The translations under genes were made by a program, and so were the position numbers. A DNA stretch of 64,000 nt from Actinomadura coerulea (GTDB lineage: Bacteria > Actinomycetota > Actinomycetes > Streptosporangiales > Streptosporangiaceae): the NCBI RefSeq assembly GCF_014208105.1, contig NZ_JACHMQ010000001.1, forward strand, positions 4,960,001-5,024,000. Reading direction: 5' to 3'. Below, piece after piece: positions 8,740-18,800 of the stretch. Numbering within the stretch: the first letter of the stretch is position 1; each line of letters opens with the position of its first letter. Below the pieces are notes generated by a model. That model had not been told where the DNA came from and did not search any database. It was given only the letters and a program-made list of their open reading frames with translations.

Positions 8740-9591
8740 ATGAGCGCACATGCCGGGGCCCCGGGCACGCCCGCCGAGCTGCTGCGGCGGCGGGTCGCGG
8801 ACGACCCGTCCCGCCCGCTGGTCACCTTCTACGACGACGCGAGCGGCGAGCGCGTCGAACTGTCCGCGCGGACGTTCGGGAACTGGGTGGCCAAGACGGC
8901 GAACTTCCTGGTGGACGGCCTCGCCGCCGAGCCGGGGACCCGCGTCGTCCTGGTCCTGCCGCCGCACTGGCAGACCGCGGTGTGGCTGATGGCCTGCTGG
9001 TCGGCCGGCCTCGTCGCCGAAACGGTCGATCCGGAGGAGTTCGGGCGCGTTGGCGCCGAACCGGCCGGGGCGTCCGAGCCGTACATCCTGGCGGCGGCGC
9101 AGGAGGTGCTGGACGACGTGCTCGCGGACGAGGTGCTCGCAGGAGGGGCCGAGGAGATCGTCGGCCTGTCGCTGCACGCGCTCGGCGGCCCGCTCGCCGA
9201 CTGCCCGCCCGGCGTGACCGACTACGCGGCGGAGGTGCGCGCTTACGGAGACCGGTTCGACCCGGGTCCCGAGGCGGCTCCGGAGGCCCCCGCACTAAGT
9301 GTGACAAAGGCCACATTCAGCGCGGCGGAGCTGGTGGGCGCGGCGCGCGGGGCCGTTGAGAAATGGGAGCTGGACGCACGCGACCGGCTCCTGGTTGACA
9401 TGTCCTTCACCACACTCGACGGGGTACTGGCCTGCCTCTTGGCACCACTAGCCTCGGGTGCTTCCGTCATAATCCAACGAAACTTTGACAAAGCCGCCCT
9501 AGATCGTCGCCTGACCCTGGAGCATGTGACGGTGGTGGCCGGTACTCCCGGACCGAATGACGAATCCGGCTCCGTGTACCGCCTCCACTGA
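8740..9591 (+). CDS. TIGR03089-family protein (conserved actinobacterial, ANL-fold remnant)
   Basis: A 283-residue cytosolic protein resembling the N-terminal part of AMP-forming acyl/aryl-CoA synthetases: PAELLRRRVADDPSRPLVTFYDD, then VLVLPPHWQTAVWLMACWSAGLV. It lacks the P-loop-like ATP motif and the C-terminal domain of true synthetases. It matches a family (as I recall, TIGR03089, Rv3268 in M. tuberculosis) that stands next to LCP genes, as here. No activity is assigned; a role linked to wall-polymer ligation is inference from context. The last third has clearly lower GC and rarer codons than the rest. Confidence 0.7.
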   Translation: MSAHAGAPGTPAELLRRRVADDPSRPLVTFYDDASGERVELSARTFGNWVAKTANFLVDGLAAEPGTRVVLVLPPHWQTAVWLMACWSAGLVAETVDPEEFGRVGAEPAGASEPYILAAAQEVLDDVLADEVLAGGAEEIVGLSLHALGGPLADCPPGVTDYAAEVRAYGDRFDPGPEAAPEAPALSVTKATFSAAELVGAARGAVEKWELDARDRLLVDMSFTTLDGVLACLLAPLASGASVIIQRNFDKAALDRRLTLEHVTVVAGTPGPNDESGSVYRLH

Positions 9592-9707
9592 CCTACGCTT
9601 CCCATTGCCCTCGTCCCGTCCGTTCGAACCATGAGCCACGGGCCGGCCCCTCGCGGGGACGTCCCCCGGACCCCCGGAACCGCCCATACCCCCGGACCTC
9701 GGAGCCG

Positions 9708-11129
9708 ATGAACAGCAACCCGATGTACATGGAGTACGTCGACGACGCCGACCCGCAGCCGGCGCCTCGACGCGGCTGGCGCATCCTCGGCTGGGTGTGC
9801 ATCGGGCTGTCGGCGGTCATGGTGGTCGGCTCCCTCACCGCCTACGGCCTGTACCGGCAGGCGTTCGGGAACATCTCGCACGAGGACGTCAACGCCCAGC
9901 TCGGCCCCAACCGGCCGAAGAAGCTGAACGGCGCGATGAACATCCTGATGCTCGGGTCCGACACCCGTGAGGGCTCGAACGCCAAGTACGGCCGCTCGAT
10001 GAAGAACGAGGTGCCGCGCTCGGACACGATGATCCTGCTGCACCTGTCCCCCGGCGGCGGCCAGGCGATGGGCATCAGCTTCCCCCGCGACCTGATGGTC
10101 CGGATGCCCTCCTGCAAGAGCCGCAAGGGCGCGGTGATCCCGGCGCAGACCCGGGCGCAGATCAACTCGGCGTTCAGCAACGGCGGCGCGGCCTGCGTCA
10201 TCAAGACGATCGAGAGCCTCTCCAACATCCGCGTCGACCACTTCATGCAGGTCGACTTCAACGGGTTCAAGGCCATCACCAACGCCGTCGGCGGCGTCCC
10301 GGTGTGCCTTCCCAAGAGCGTCGACGACCCCAAGTCCAAGCTGAAGCTGAGCGCGGGCAAGCACAAGATCAAGGGAGAGACGGCGCTGGCCTACGTGCGC
10401 GTGCGGCACGGCCTCGGCGACGGCTCCGACACCGACCGCATCAAGCGCCAGCAGAAGTTCATGGGCTCCCTCGCCGGCCAGGCGATGAGCGCGGGCGTGC
10501 TCAGCAACCCGCGCCGCATGCTCCAGCTGATGAACGCCGTGACCAAGTCGCTCACCACCGACAAGGAGCTGACGCCGGAGGTCATGATGGACATCGGCAA
10601 GGAGATGCAGGGCATGACCACCGGCAAGCTGCGGTTCGTGACCGTCCCGTCCGGGCCCGACCCGCTGGACCCGAACCGGGTGGCGCTCACCCCCGCGGCC
10701 CAGCCGTTCTTCTCCGCCGTCCGCAACGACAAGACCGTGCCGAAGGAGCCCAAGCCGGGCGCCACGAAGATCCCGCCGAGCCAGGTGCGCGTGCGGGTCT
10801 ACAACGGCAGCGGCATCGACGGCCAGGCCGGGCGCGTCGCCAGCGACCTGGAGTCGCAGGGCTTCCAGGTCACCGTCGGCGGGAACGCCCCCTCGCCCAC
10901 GACCGCCACCCAGGTGCTGTACGGTGCCGGTGCCGACCAGCAGGCGCAGACCCTGACCGCGCTGATCCCGAGCAAGCCGCAGGCCGCGGCGCGCACCACG
11001 GGCGGCACGCCGGGCGTCGTCGACCTGATCGTCGGCCAGAACTGGACGAACCTCAAGAGCGCCGGCGCCGGCATCCCGAAGCAGCAGGGTGAGATCCGCG
11101 CCAGCGACGACATCTGCAAGGAGACCTGA
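9708..11129 (+). CDS. LCP-family cell-wall glycopolymer ligase (LytR-CpsA-Psr) with LytR_C domain
   Basis: Transfers lipid-linked glycopolymers to peptidoglycan outside the membrane. A short cytosolic N-terminus is followed by one membrane helix (about residues 24-47), then the LCP domain with ILMLGSDTREG, SDTMILLHL, GISFPRDLMV, HFMQVDFNGF and ALAYVRVRHGLGDGSDTDR, which keeps the family's conserved Asp and Arg residues. A C-terminal LytR_C domain begins near residue 350 (VRVRVYNGSGIDGQAG). 473 residues is normal. Two O-acyltransferase genes follow 12 bases downstream in the same direction, so ligation and acetylation of the polymer may be coupled. A second LCP gene lies at 47040. Confidence 0.92.
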   Translation: MNSNPMYMEYVDDADPQPAPRRGWRILGWVCIGLSAVMVVGSLTAYGLYRQAFGNISHEDVNAQLGPNRPKKLNGAMNILMLGSDTREGSNAKYGRSMKNEVPRSDTMILLHLSPGGGQAMGISFPRDLMVRMPSCKSRKGAVIPAQTRAQINSAFSNGGAACVIKTIESLSNIRVDHFMQVDFNGFKAITNAVGGVPVCLPKSVDDPKSKLKLSAGKHKIKGETALAYVRVRHGLGDGSDTDRIKRQQKFMGSLAGQAMSAGVLSNPRRMLQLMNAVTKSLTTDKELTPEVMMDIGKEMQGMTTGKLRFVTVPSGPDPLDPNRVALTPAAQPFFSAVRNDKTVPKEPKPGATKIPPSQVRVRVYNGSGIDGQAGRVASDLESQGFQVTVGGNAPSPTTATQVLYGAGADQQAQTLTALIPSKPQAAARTTGGTPGVVDLIVGQNWTNLKSAGAGIPKQQGEIRASDDICKET

Positions 11130-11141
11130 CCGGGCAGCCGT

Positions 11142-12308
11142 ATGACCTACACCACCAGGCCCTCAGAGGCCGACGCGGCACAGCGAACCGAACGGCCGTC
11201 GTCCACGGACCCGGCGGCGCCCCCCACGGCGGGGGCGCCGGAAGCCGCGGGCACCACCGCCTCTGGGATCCCGGCCCCGCAGGTCCCCGGCCCCGCGCGC
11301 AAGGTGCGCGACCCGTTCTTCGACAACGCCAAGTACTTCGCGATCCTGCTGGTGGTGGCGGGGCACTCCCTGGCCAACCTGCTGAACGTCCCGATGGCCA
11401 AGGGCCTCTACCTGTTCATCTACCTGTTCCACATGCCGCTGTTCATCGTGATCACCGGATACTTCTCCCGGAACTGGACGTTCGCCGGCGGCAAGGCCCG
11501 CAAACTGATCACCAACGTCGGGGTGCCGTACGTGGTGTTCGAGTTCGCCTACTCGATCTACGACTGGCTCGCGGGCCGCAACCACCTCGAGATCAGCCTC
11601 CTGAACCCGTACTACCTCACGTGGTTCCTGTGCGCGCTGTTCATGTGGCGGCTGTCCACCCCCGTCTGGCAGCAGATCCGCTGGCCGCTCGCGGTCGCGA
11701 CCATCTTCGCGCTGCTGGCGTACATGAGCGACCTCGGCGGGACGTTCGACATCCACCGGGTGATCGGGCTGCTGCCCTTCTACGTCCTCGGGCTCTCGCT
11801 GAAGCCCGCGCACTTCGAGCTGCTGAAGAAGCCGATCGCCCGGCCGATCGGCGCGGTGGTGCTCGCCGCCGGGCTCGCCGGCACCTACCTCGTCATGAAC
11901 CACATGTCGCGGGGCTGGGTCTACTGGAAGCACCCGAACTTCGAACTCCACGTCGGCAACCTCACCGGCACCGTGGTGCGGATCGCGATGTTCGCCGCGG
12001 CGGTCGTCTTCGTCGCCGCGTTCCTCAGCCTCATCCCGCGCAGGCGGTACTGGTTCACCGCCCTCGGCTCCTACACCCTGTACGCCTACCTGCTGCACGG
12101 GTTCGTGACCCGGCTGCTCAACTTCACCGGCTGGTGGGACGCCGACTGGATGCACACCCCGACCGGGGTGGTCATCGTGGTCGCCGGCGCCCTGGTGGTC
12201 GGAACGTTCCTGTGCTCCAAGCCCGTCGTCCGGACGATGAGCTGGGCACTGGAGCCGAAGATGACATGGGTCTTCACACCTCTGAGAAGGCCCGTCCGCT
12301 CCCGCTGA
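11142..12308 (+). CDS. acyltransferase family 3-like membrane O-acyltransferase
   Basis: A 388-residue membrane protein with about ten helices. The first helix carries the family's RDPFFDNAKYFAILLVVAGH segment, with the Arg-Asp and His positions typical of AT3/OpgC/fucose-O-acetylase-like proteins; LFHMPLFIVITGYFSR follows. Such enzymes O-acetylate surface glycans using acetyl-CoA from the cytosol. The N-terminal 50 residues are disordered and Ala/Pro-rich. It is a tandem paralogue of the next gene, and both lie directly after an LCP ligase gene, so the wall polymer is a likely substrate. Confidence 0.82.
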   Translation: MTYTTRPSEADAAQRTERPSSTDPAAPPTAGAPEAAGTTASGIPAPQVPGPARKVRDPFFDNAKYFAILLVVAGHSLANLLNVPMAKGLYLFIYLFHMPLFIVITGYFSRNWTFAGGKARKLITNVGVPYVVFEFAYSIYDWLAGRNHLEISLLNPYYLTWFLCALFMWRLSTPVWQQIRWPLAVATIFALLAYMSDLGGTFDIHRVIGLLPFYVLGLSLKPAHFELLKKPIARPIGAVVLAAGLAGTYLVMNHMSRGWVYWKHPNFELHVGNLTGTVVRIAMFAAAVVFVAAFLSLIPRRRYWFTALGSYTLYAYLLHGFVTRLLNFTGWWDADWMHTPTGVVIVVAGALVVGTFLCSKPVVRTMSWALEPKMTWVFTPLRRPVRSR

Positions 12309-12314
12309 CGCTCG

Positions 12315-12338
12315 TCCCGCTCCCGCTCCCGCTCCCGG
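12315..12338. repeat. short TCCCGC tandem repeat between the two acyltransferase genes
   Basis: Nearly four copies of the hexamer TCCCGC stand in the 52-base gap between the paired acyltransferase genes, giving a pure C/T run on the plus strand. Slippage here could change the spacing before the second gene. Confidence 0.6.
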
Positions 12339-12360
12339 CAAGATCCGACCCCCCGGAGAT

Positions 12361-13521
12361 ATGTCCGACGTCCTCCCCACCCCGCCACCCGCCACGGGCA
12401 GTGCGCCTTCCGCCACGGGCAGTACGCTCGCCATGCCCGAGGCGCCGTCCATCCCCGCCCCGCGTCCCGCACCGGACCCGGCGACGCCGCCGAAGCCGGC
12501 ACCCCGCCCCCGGGACGCGTACTTCGACAACGCCAAGTTCTTCACGGCCGTGCTGGTCGTGGTCGGGCACTTCTGGTCCCAGTTCGGGGACAGTCGCGCG
12601 GCCCACGCCGCATATGTCGTTCTCTACGCCTTCCATATGCCGGTATTCGTCTTCATTTCCGGCTATTTCTCCCGCGGATTCATGCGCTCGACGGACAGGT
12701 TCCGCGGCCTCCTGCCCACACTCGTCGTCCCCTATGTGATATTCATCCTGCTCTACCGGGCGCAATTGGTCCTCCTCAACGGAGTGCAGTTCCGGCTGAG
12801 CGAACTCTTCCGGCCGCATTTCCTGATGTGGTTCCTGGTGGCGCTCGTGTTCTGGCGGCTGAGCGCGCCGCTGTGGGGGCACCTGCGCCATCCGGTGGCC
12901 GTCTCGGTGGCGTTCTGCCTCGTCGGCGGGAGCTGGGCGTTCACCGCCGACTCCACCCTCGCCCGGACCGCCGGGCTGCTGCCGCTCTTCGTCCTCGGGC
13001 TGACCGCCGACCCGCGGCACGTGCGGCGGCTGCGCGCCGGGTGGGCGCGGTGGGCCGGGCTCGCCGTGCTGGCCGCCGCCCTCCCCGCCGCCTACGTCTG
13101 GGAGCTCGGCACGGTCGTCCCGAAGATCGACAGCGGCCTGCTCTACTGGAACCAGGGTTACGATGCCATGGGCTTCGGTACCGCCGAAGGCATGATGTGG
13201 CGGCTCGTGGCCCTCTCCTTCGCCGTTCTCCTCGGCGCCGCCTTCCTCGCGTGCATCCCGCGCGGCCGGGCCTGGTACACCGAGATGGGGACGCGGACGA
13301 TGTACGTGTACCTGCTGCACGGACTCGTCATGAAGACGTTCGACTACACCGGCGTGCTGGACGAGCCAGTCCTGCACGAGCCGTTCGGCATCGTCTCCGT
13401 CACCGCGGCCGCCACCGCGCTCGGCGTCGTCCTCGCCACCGCGCCCGTGCGGCGGCTCACCCGGTGGGCGGTCGAGCCCGACGCGCGGTGGCTCCTTCGG
13501 CCCGCGCCCGCCAGGACCTGA
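12361..13521 (+). CDS. acyltransferase family 3-like membrane O-acyltransferase (paralogue)
   Basis: A 386-residue polytopic membrane protein clearly paralogous to the preceding gene: RDAYFDNAKFFTAVLVVVGH aligns with its first-helix motif and AFHMPVFVFISGYFSR with the next segment; helix spacing is the same to the end (MYVYLLHGLVMKTFDYTG). It presumably acetylates a different position or sugar. The start ATG at 12361 has a closely spaced CGGAG. The 12600-12780 part has about 53-55% GC, with codons rare in this window (ATA, CAA, GGA), against far higher values around it. Confidence 0.82.
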   Translation: MSDVLPTPPPATGSAPSATGSTLAMPEAPSIPAPRPAPDPATPPKPAPRPRDAYFDNAKFFTAVLVVVGHFWSQFGDSRAAHAAYVVLYAFHMPVFVFISGYFSRGFMRSTDRFRGLLPTLVVPYVIFILLYRAQLVLLNGVQFRLSELFRPHFLMWFLVALVFWRLSAPLWGHLRHPVAVSVAFCLVGGSWAFTADSTLARTAGLLPLFVLGLTADPRHVRRLRAGWARWAGLAVLAAALPAAYVWELGTVVPKIDSGLLYWNQGYDAMGFGTAEGMMWRLVALSFAVLLGAAFLACIPRGRAWYTEMGTRTMYVYLLHGLVMKTFDYTGVLDEPVLHEPFGIVSVTAAATALGVVLATAPVRRLTRWAVEPDARWLLRPAPART

Positions 13522-13542
13522 GATTCAAGCCCGACCTGTGGG

Positions 13543-13548
13543 TATAGT
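13543..13548 (+). promoter_or_regulatory. -10 element TATAGT upstream of the first TagF-like gene
   Basis: TATAGT is an excellent -10 hexamer, rare in this GC-rich DNA. It lies 32 bases before the GTG start at 13581, so a leader of about 25 bases is expected. The -35 region is not a clear match. It would make the polymerase genes independent of the acyltransferase operon. Confidence 0.45.
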
Positions 13549-13580
13549 CCAGAATCACCGAGTAGTTGATTGGCCTTCGC

Positions 13581-15794
13581 GTGAGCTCTGATCACGATAT
13601 TTCTTTGAGCGTCATCGTGCCCGTGCACAAAGTGCAGGGGTACATCCGGCAGTGCCTTGATTCCATCCTCGATCCCGATCTGCCCAATCTCGAGGTCATC
13701 GCGGTCGACGACCACTCGCCGGACGGATGCGGGGAGATCCTCGACGAGTTCGCCGAGCGCGACCCGCGCGTCAAGGTCCGGCACCTCGGCGAGAACGTCG
13801 GCCTCGGCCGCGCGCGCAACATCGGGCTCGACATGGCGACCGGCGACTACGTCTGGTTCTTCGACAGCGACGACTACGCGACCGAGGGCGCCGTCCGCGC
13901 GATCCTCGAACGGCTCGCCGAGACCCGCCCCGACGTGCTGGTCTTCGACTACGCCCGGGCCTACTGGAACGGCAAGGTCAAGCGCAGCATCATCAACGAC
14001 CTGTTCCGCGAGCCTCCCGCGCCGGACGTGTTCACCCTCGCCGAGCGGCCGAGCGTCCTCGAGATGATGATGACGGCGTGGAACAAGGCGATCCGCCGCG
14101 AGTTCCTGCTCGACCTCGGGCTGCGCTTCAGCGGCGGCTACTACGAGGACGTCAACGTCACCTACCCGATCCTGATGGCCGCCGAGCGCCTGAGCCTGCT
14201 GGACCGGGTCTGCTACATCTACCGGCAGCGCCGCCGCGGCGCGATCACCAAGACCGCGAGCGCCAAGCACTTCGACGCGTTCGCGCAGTACGACCGCATC
14301 TTCGAGTTCATGGACGGGATGGGGGCGAAGGCCGACCCGTTCCGCCCGCTGATGTTCGACCGGACGATCTGGCACCTGCTCGTCATCATCGAGCGGCCCG
14401 ACCGCGTCCACGAGTCGGAGAAGGCGCGGTTCTTCGCGGAGATGTCGAAGACGTACGAACGGTACGAGCCGGCGGGGCACGTCCCCCCGGACGACAAGCC
14501 GTTCCTCGCCGACAAGCACCGGATGATCAAGGCGGGCGACCACCGGGGCTTCGAGCGGGTCCGCGCCGCCGAGGCGAAGGACAAGACGCGGAACCGGGGC
14601 GGGAAGACCGCCAAGATCCGCAGGCGCGGCGTGCTGCTGGGCAAGGAGCTCGCCAAGGAGCGCTACTACCAGATGCAGCGGCGCCTCCCGATCGAGGAGG
14701 ACCTCGCCGTCTTCGCCGCGTACTGGTACCGCGGGTACGCCTGCAACCCGGCGGCGATCTACGAGAAGGTCCGCGAGCTGGCCCCGGACGTCCGCCCGGT
14801 GTGGGTCGTCAAGCCCAGGGCTCGCAGGACGATGCCGGAGGGCGTCGACTACGTCGTCGCCGGCTCCGCCGAGTACTACCGGACGCTCGCCCGCGCGAAG
14901 TACTTCGTCAACAACGTCAACTTCCCCGACAACTACGTGAAGCGGCCGGGGCAGGTGCACATGATGACGCAGCACGGGACGCCGCTGAAGAAGATGGGCC
15001 TCGACCAGATGGAGTACCCGGTCGGCGCCAACGACATGGACTTCAAGGCCCTCATCGCCCGGTCGGACCGCTGGGACTACCTCGTCTCGTCCAACCCGCT
15101 GTCGACGGAGGCGTGGGAGCGCGGGTTCCCCTGCGACTACGAGATGCTGGAGATCGGCTACCCGCGCAACGACCGGCTCGTCGCGGCGGACGAGGACGAG
15201 CGCGTCCGGCTGCGCGCCGAGCTCGGCGTCCCGAGCGGCGCGACCGCGATCCTGTACGCGCCGACGCACCGCGACTACCAGCGCCGCTACACCCCCATGT
15301 TCGACATCGGGCGGGTCGCGGACGCGCTCGGCGACGGGCACGTGCTGCTGCTGCGGGCGCACTACTACTACAAGATCAAGAACATGGCGGCGGACCTCGG
15401 CTGGCCGGAGGGCCGGGTCATCGACGTCTCCAAGCACCCGTCCGTCGAGGACCTCATGATCGCCTCGGACGCGCTGCTCACCGACTACTCCTCGGTGATG
15501 TTCGACTACGCCAACCTCGACCGGCCGATCGTGGTCTACGCCAACGACTGGGAGACCTACCGGCTCACCCGCGGGGTCAACTTCGACCTGACGGCGGCCC
15601 CTCCGGGCGTCGTCGCCGCCACCGAGGCCGAGCTGGTCGAGGCGTTCACGTCCCGGGCCGCGTGGAGCGACGCCGCCGCGAAGAGCCTCGCGAACTTCAG
15701 GGCGCGCTTCTGCCCGTGGGACGACGGGCACGCGGCCGAGCGCGCCGTGCGCCGCATGTTCCTCGGGGAGAAGATCCCGAACCCGCCGCAGTAG
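13581..15794 (+). CDS. GT2 glycosyltransferase fused to CDP-glycerol:glycerophosphotransferase (TagF-like)
   Basis: A 737-residue fusion. The N-terminal GT2 domain (about residues 8-230) has LSVIVPVHKVQGYI, the DDHSPDGC loop, GRARNIGLDMATGDY and an intact metal site FFDSDDY near residue 93. The C-terminal domain (about residues 370-730) is Glyphos_transf: QHGTPLKKMG near 463, the GYPRND segment, LYAPTHRDYQ and TDYSSVMFDYANLDRP. Such enzymes add or polymerise glycerol- or ribitol-phosphate from a CDP-polyol onto a lipid-linked primer at the inner membrane face. The GTG at 13581 is preferred; TTG at 13566 would add five residues. The larger paralogue follows. Confidence 0.88.
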   Translation: MSSDHDISLSVIVPVHKVQGYIRQCLDSILDPDLPNLEVIAVDDHSPDGCGEILDEFAERDPRVKVRHLGENVGLGRARNIGLDMATGDYVWFFDSDDYATEGAVRAILERLAETRPDVLVFDYARAYWNGKVKRSIINDLFREPPAPDVFTLAERPSVLEMMMTAWNKAIRREFLLDLGLRFSGGYYEDVNVTYPILMAAERLSLLDRVCYIYRQRRRGAITKTASAKHFDAFAQYDRIFEFMDGMGAKADPFRPLMFDRTIWHLLVIIERPDRVHESEKARFFAEMSKTYERYEPAGHVPPDDKPFLADKHRMIKAGDHRGFERVRAAEAKDKTRNRGGKTAKIRRRGVLLGKELAKERYYQMQRRLPIEEDLAVFAAYWYRGYACNPAAIYEKVRELAPDVRPVWVVKPRARRTMPEGVDYVVAGSAEYYRTLARAKYFVNNVNFPDNYVKRPGQVHMMTQHGTPLKKMGLDQMEYPVGANDMDFKALIARSDRWDYLVSSNPLSTEAWERGFPCDYEMLEIGYPRNDRLVAADEDERVRLRAELGVPSGATAILYAPTHRDYQRRYTPMFDIGRVADALGDGHVLLLRAHYYYKIKNMAADLGWPEGRVIDVSKHPSVEDLMIASDALLTDYSSVMFDYANLDRPIVVYANDWETYRLTRGVNFDLTAAPPGVVAATEAELVEAFTSRAAWSDAAAKSLANFRARFCPWDDGHAAERAVRRMFLGEKIPNPPQ

Positions 15795-15862
15795 GCCCCG
15801 CCGCCGGAGCCGCCGCGGCGCCGTCCGGCGCGCACCCCGTCACGCCCGAAGGAGTGGGTCCC

Positions 15863-18800
15863 TTGCCCTCCAGCAGGATCAGCGTCGTCGTTCTCGCGCA
15901 CGGAGCCGGAGAGTCGCTCGGCGGCACGCTCGCGTCGATCGCTGGCCAGTCGCACGCGGACCTGCGGGTCCTGGTGATGGACGACGGCGCGGGCGCCGCC
16001 GCCGGGGCCGTCCTGCCCGACGAGCGGTTCGGCGTCGTGCGGCGGGGCGCGCTCGGCCGGGGCGCGGCGCGCGGCCTCGGCGCCGCGCGGAGCGACGGCG
16101 ACTTCCTGCTGTTCGTGGACGCCGGCGACGAGCTGCCGGCGGAGGCCCTCGCGTCGCTGGTCGCGTCGCTGGAGTCGTCCGGCTCCGACATCGCGCTCGG
16201 CCGCGAGGCCGTCCGGCGCGGGCCGGACCAGGCGCCGTCGTGGCGGCCCGTCGAGCCCTCCCTCGCCCCGGCCACGGGCACGAACGTGCGGCGCACCCCC
16301 GAACTCGTCCGCGAGCGCGGGATCCGGGGGAAGCTGTTCCGGCGGTCGTTCTGGACGTCGCACGCGCTGGAGTTCCCCGACCTCGGCCGCTACGAGGACC
16401 TGCCGCCGGCGGTGCGGGCGCTGCACCTCGCCCAGGGCGTGGACGTGCTGCCCGGCGTCGTCCTGCGCCGGCGGGGCGAGCGGTTCCCCGCCACGACGGA
16501 GGCGCAGGAGATCGCGGACGGGTTCGGCGCCGTCGCCCTCGCCGTCGCCTGGCTCGGCGAGCACGGCCACACCCGGTCCCGGCGGCGGCTCCAGGCGCTC
16601 GCGGCGGCCGAGGAGCTGCGGGTGTTCCTGGACGCGCTGCCGGACCTGCCCGGCGACGAGCGCGAGCAGGTCGTCGCGCAGGCCGCCGCGTACGCGTCCG
16701 GACTGCCCGCCAGGCTGCTCGCCGGCGTCCCCGCGCTGACCCGGCTGAAGTGGCACCTCGCCTCCGCCGGGCACACGACGGAGCTGGTGAAGGTCGTCCG
16801 TTACGAGCGGGGCAAGGCCTCTCCCTCGATCGTCCGTGACCCGCTGCGCCGGTATGTGGTCTACCCGTACTGGAAGGACACCAAGGTCGCCGTCCCGCGC
16901 GAGGTCTACCGGGCCCGCGGCGAGCTGCGGATGCGGGGCCGCGTCCACGCGGTCGGCTGGGACGGCGACCGGCTCACCGTCACCGGCGAGGCCTACATCA
17001 ACTCCGTCAGCATGCGGCGCCGCTGGACGTCGGTGAAGGCGATGACGCTGCGCTCCGGCGGGCGGAAGATCATCGCGCGGGCGCGGCAGGCGCCGGCGCC
17101 GGGCAAGCGGTCGGGATGGTCCGGCTTCGAGTTCGCCTTCGACGTGAGCCGCCTCCGCGACCACGGGAGATGGGTCGAGGGCGTCTGGACGGTCGAGGCG
17201 TCGGTGCTGAACGCGGGCGTGTTCCGGCGGGGACCGCTGCGCGGCGGCGGTTCCGGCAGCGGCGCCCACCCGCCGTACCGGTACGTCGCCGACGGGGTGC
17301 GCGTCGTCCCGCGCGTCGACGACGGCCGCCTCGTCATCGAGGTCGAGCGGGTCCGGTCGGCGGCCGTCGCGCTGTCCTGGGACGGCGGCACGCTCGTCGT
17401 CGAGGTGGAGGCGGACGAGGCGCCGGACGGCCTGACGCTGACGCTCGGCGACGACCGCGTCGACGTCCCGCTCACCGCGTCCGGCGGCCGGTACGTCGCC
17501 CGCCTCGCCCCGGAGGCGCTCGAAGGATCCCCTCCGCCGCCGGAGGAGATCGACGACACCCGCGACTGGACGGTCCATGTCGCGGGCCGTCCCCTGGTGC
17601 TCGCCGAAGGGGTCGAGGACGTCCGCCGGGAGTTCGGGCCCCTGGAGGTCGCCGCGGGCCGCGGGCCCGGCGGGTACCTGCGCGTCCGGCGCACCACCGC
17701 GCGGCTCTCCGTCGACGCCTGCGCCTGGGGGCCGGACGGGACCCTCGTCCTGACCGCGGCCCACCCGGCGCACGACGGCGGCCAGATCGTGCTGCGCGGC
17801 CGATGGCACCGCAAGGAGTACGCGTTCGACCTCGTCGCCGACCCGGCGTCGGGCCTCCTGCACGGGCAGGTCCCGGTCGCGGCCGTGCCGGGCGTCGCGG
17901 GCGTCCTGCCGCTGCGTCCCGGCCGCTGGGACGTGCTCTTCCGGCCCCGGGGCGAGCGGGCGCTGACCGTGCGGCTGTCGCCGCGGGCGCAGCGCGACCT
18001 GCCCGGACCGCTGGAGGTGGCGCGGCGCGGCTACGCCCTGGAGGCGCGCGACGGACGGCTCGCCGTCGCGGTGACGGGCGACGTGCCGCCGGAGGAGAAG
18101 AGCGCCGGCACCAGGTACCGGGACGAGGCGCGCCGCCGCGTCGACCGCGACGGGCTGCGCGACGCGGTCCTGTTCTCGTGCTTCGGCGGGCGGCAGTACT
18201 CCGACAGCCCGAAGGCCGTCCACGAGGAACTGACGCGCCGGGGTTCCGACCTGGAGCAGCTCTGGGTCGTCAACGACGCGCAGGTCGAGTTGCCCGACAC
18301 GCTGCGGCCCGTCCGGCTGCACGGCAGGGAGTGGCACGAGGCGCTCGCCTCGTCCCGCTACATCGTGACCAACCACCGGCTGGGCGACGCGTTCCGGCGG
18401 CACCCGGACCAGACCGTCCTGCAGACCTGGCACGGCACGCCGCTGAAGAAGATCGGCGGGGACATCAAAGAGGTGCACTTCGCCTACGCGCCGGGCATGA
18501 AGCAGGCGCTCCAGTCGCGCTCCAAGGACCCCGGGCCCTCCCTGCCCGAGTGGAGCCACCTGCTGTCCCCCAACCCGTTCAGCACGGAGATCTTCCGCCG
18601 CGCGTTCGCGTTCAAGGGGGAGATGCTGGAGGTCGGCTACCCCCGCAACGACCTGCTGTACAGCCCGGACGCCGGCGCGGTCGCCGCGCGGGTGCGGGCC
18701 CGGCTCGGCATCCCCGAGGGCAGGCGGGTCGTGCTGTACGCGCCGACGTGGCGCGACGACCAGTACTACAGCCGGGGCCGCTACAGGTTCGACATGCGGA

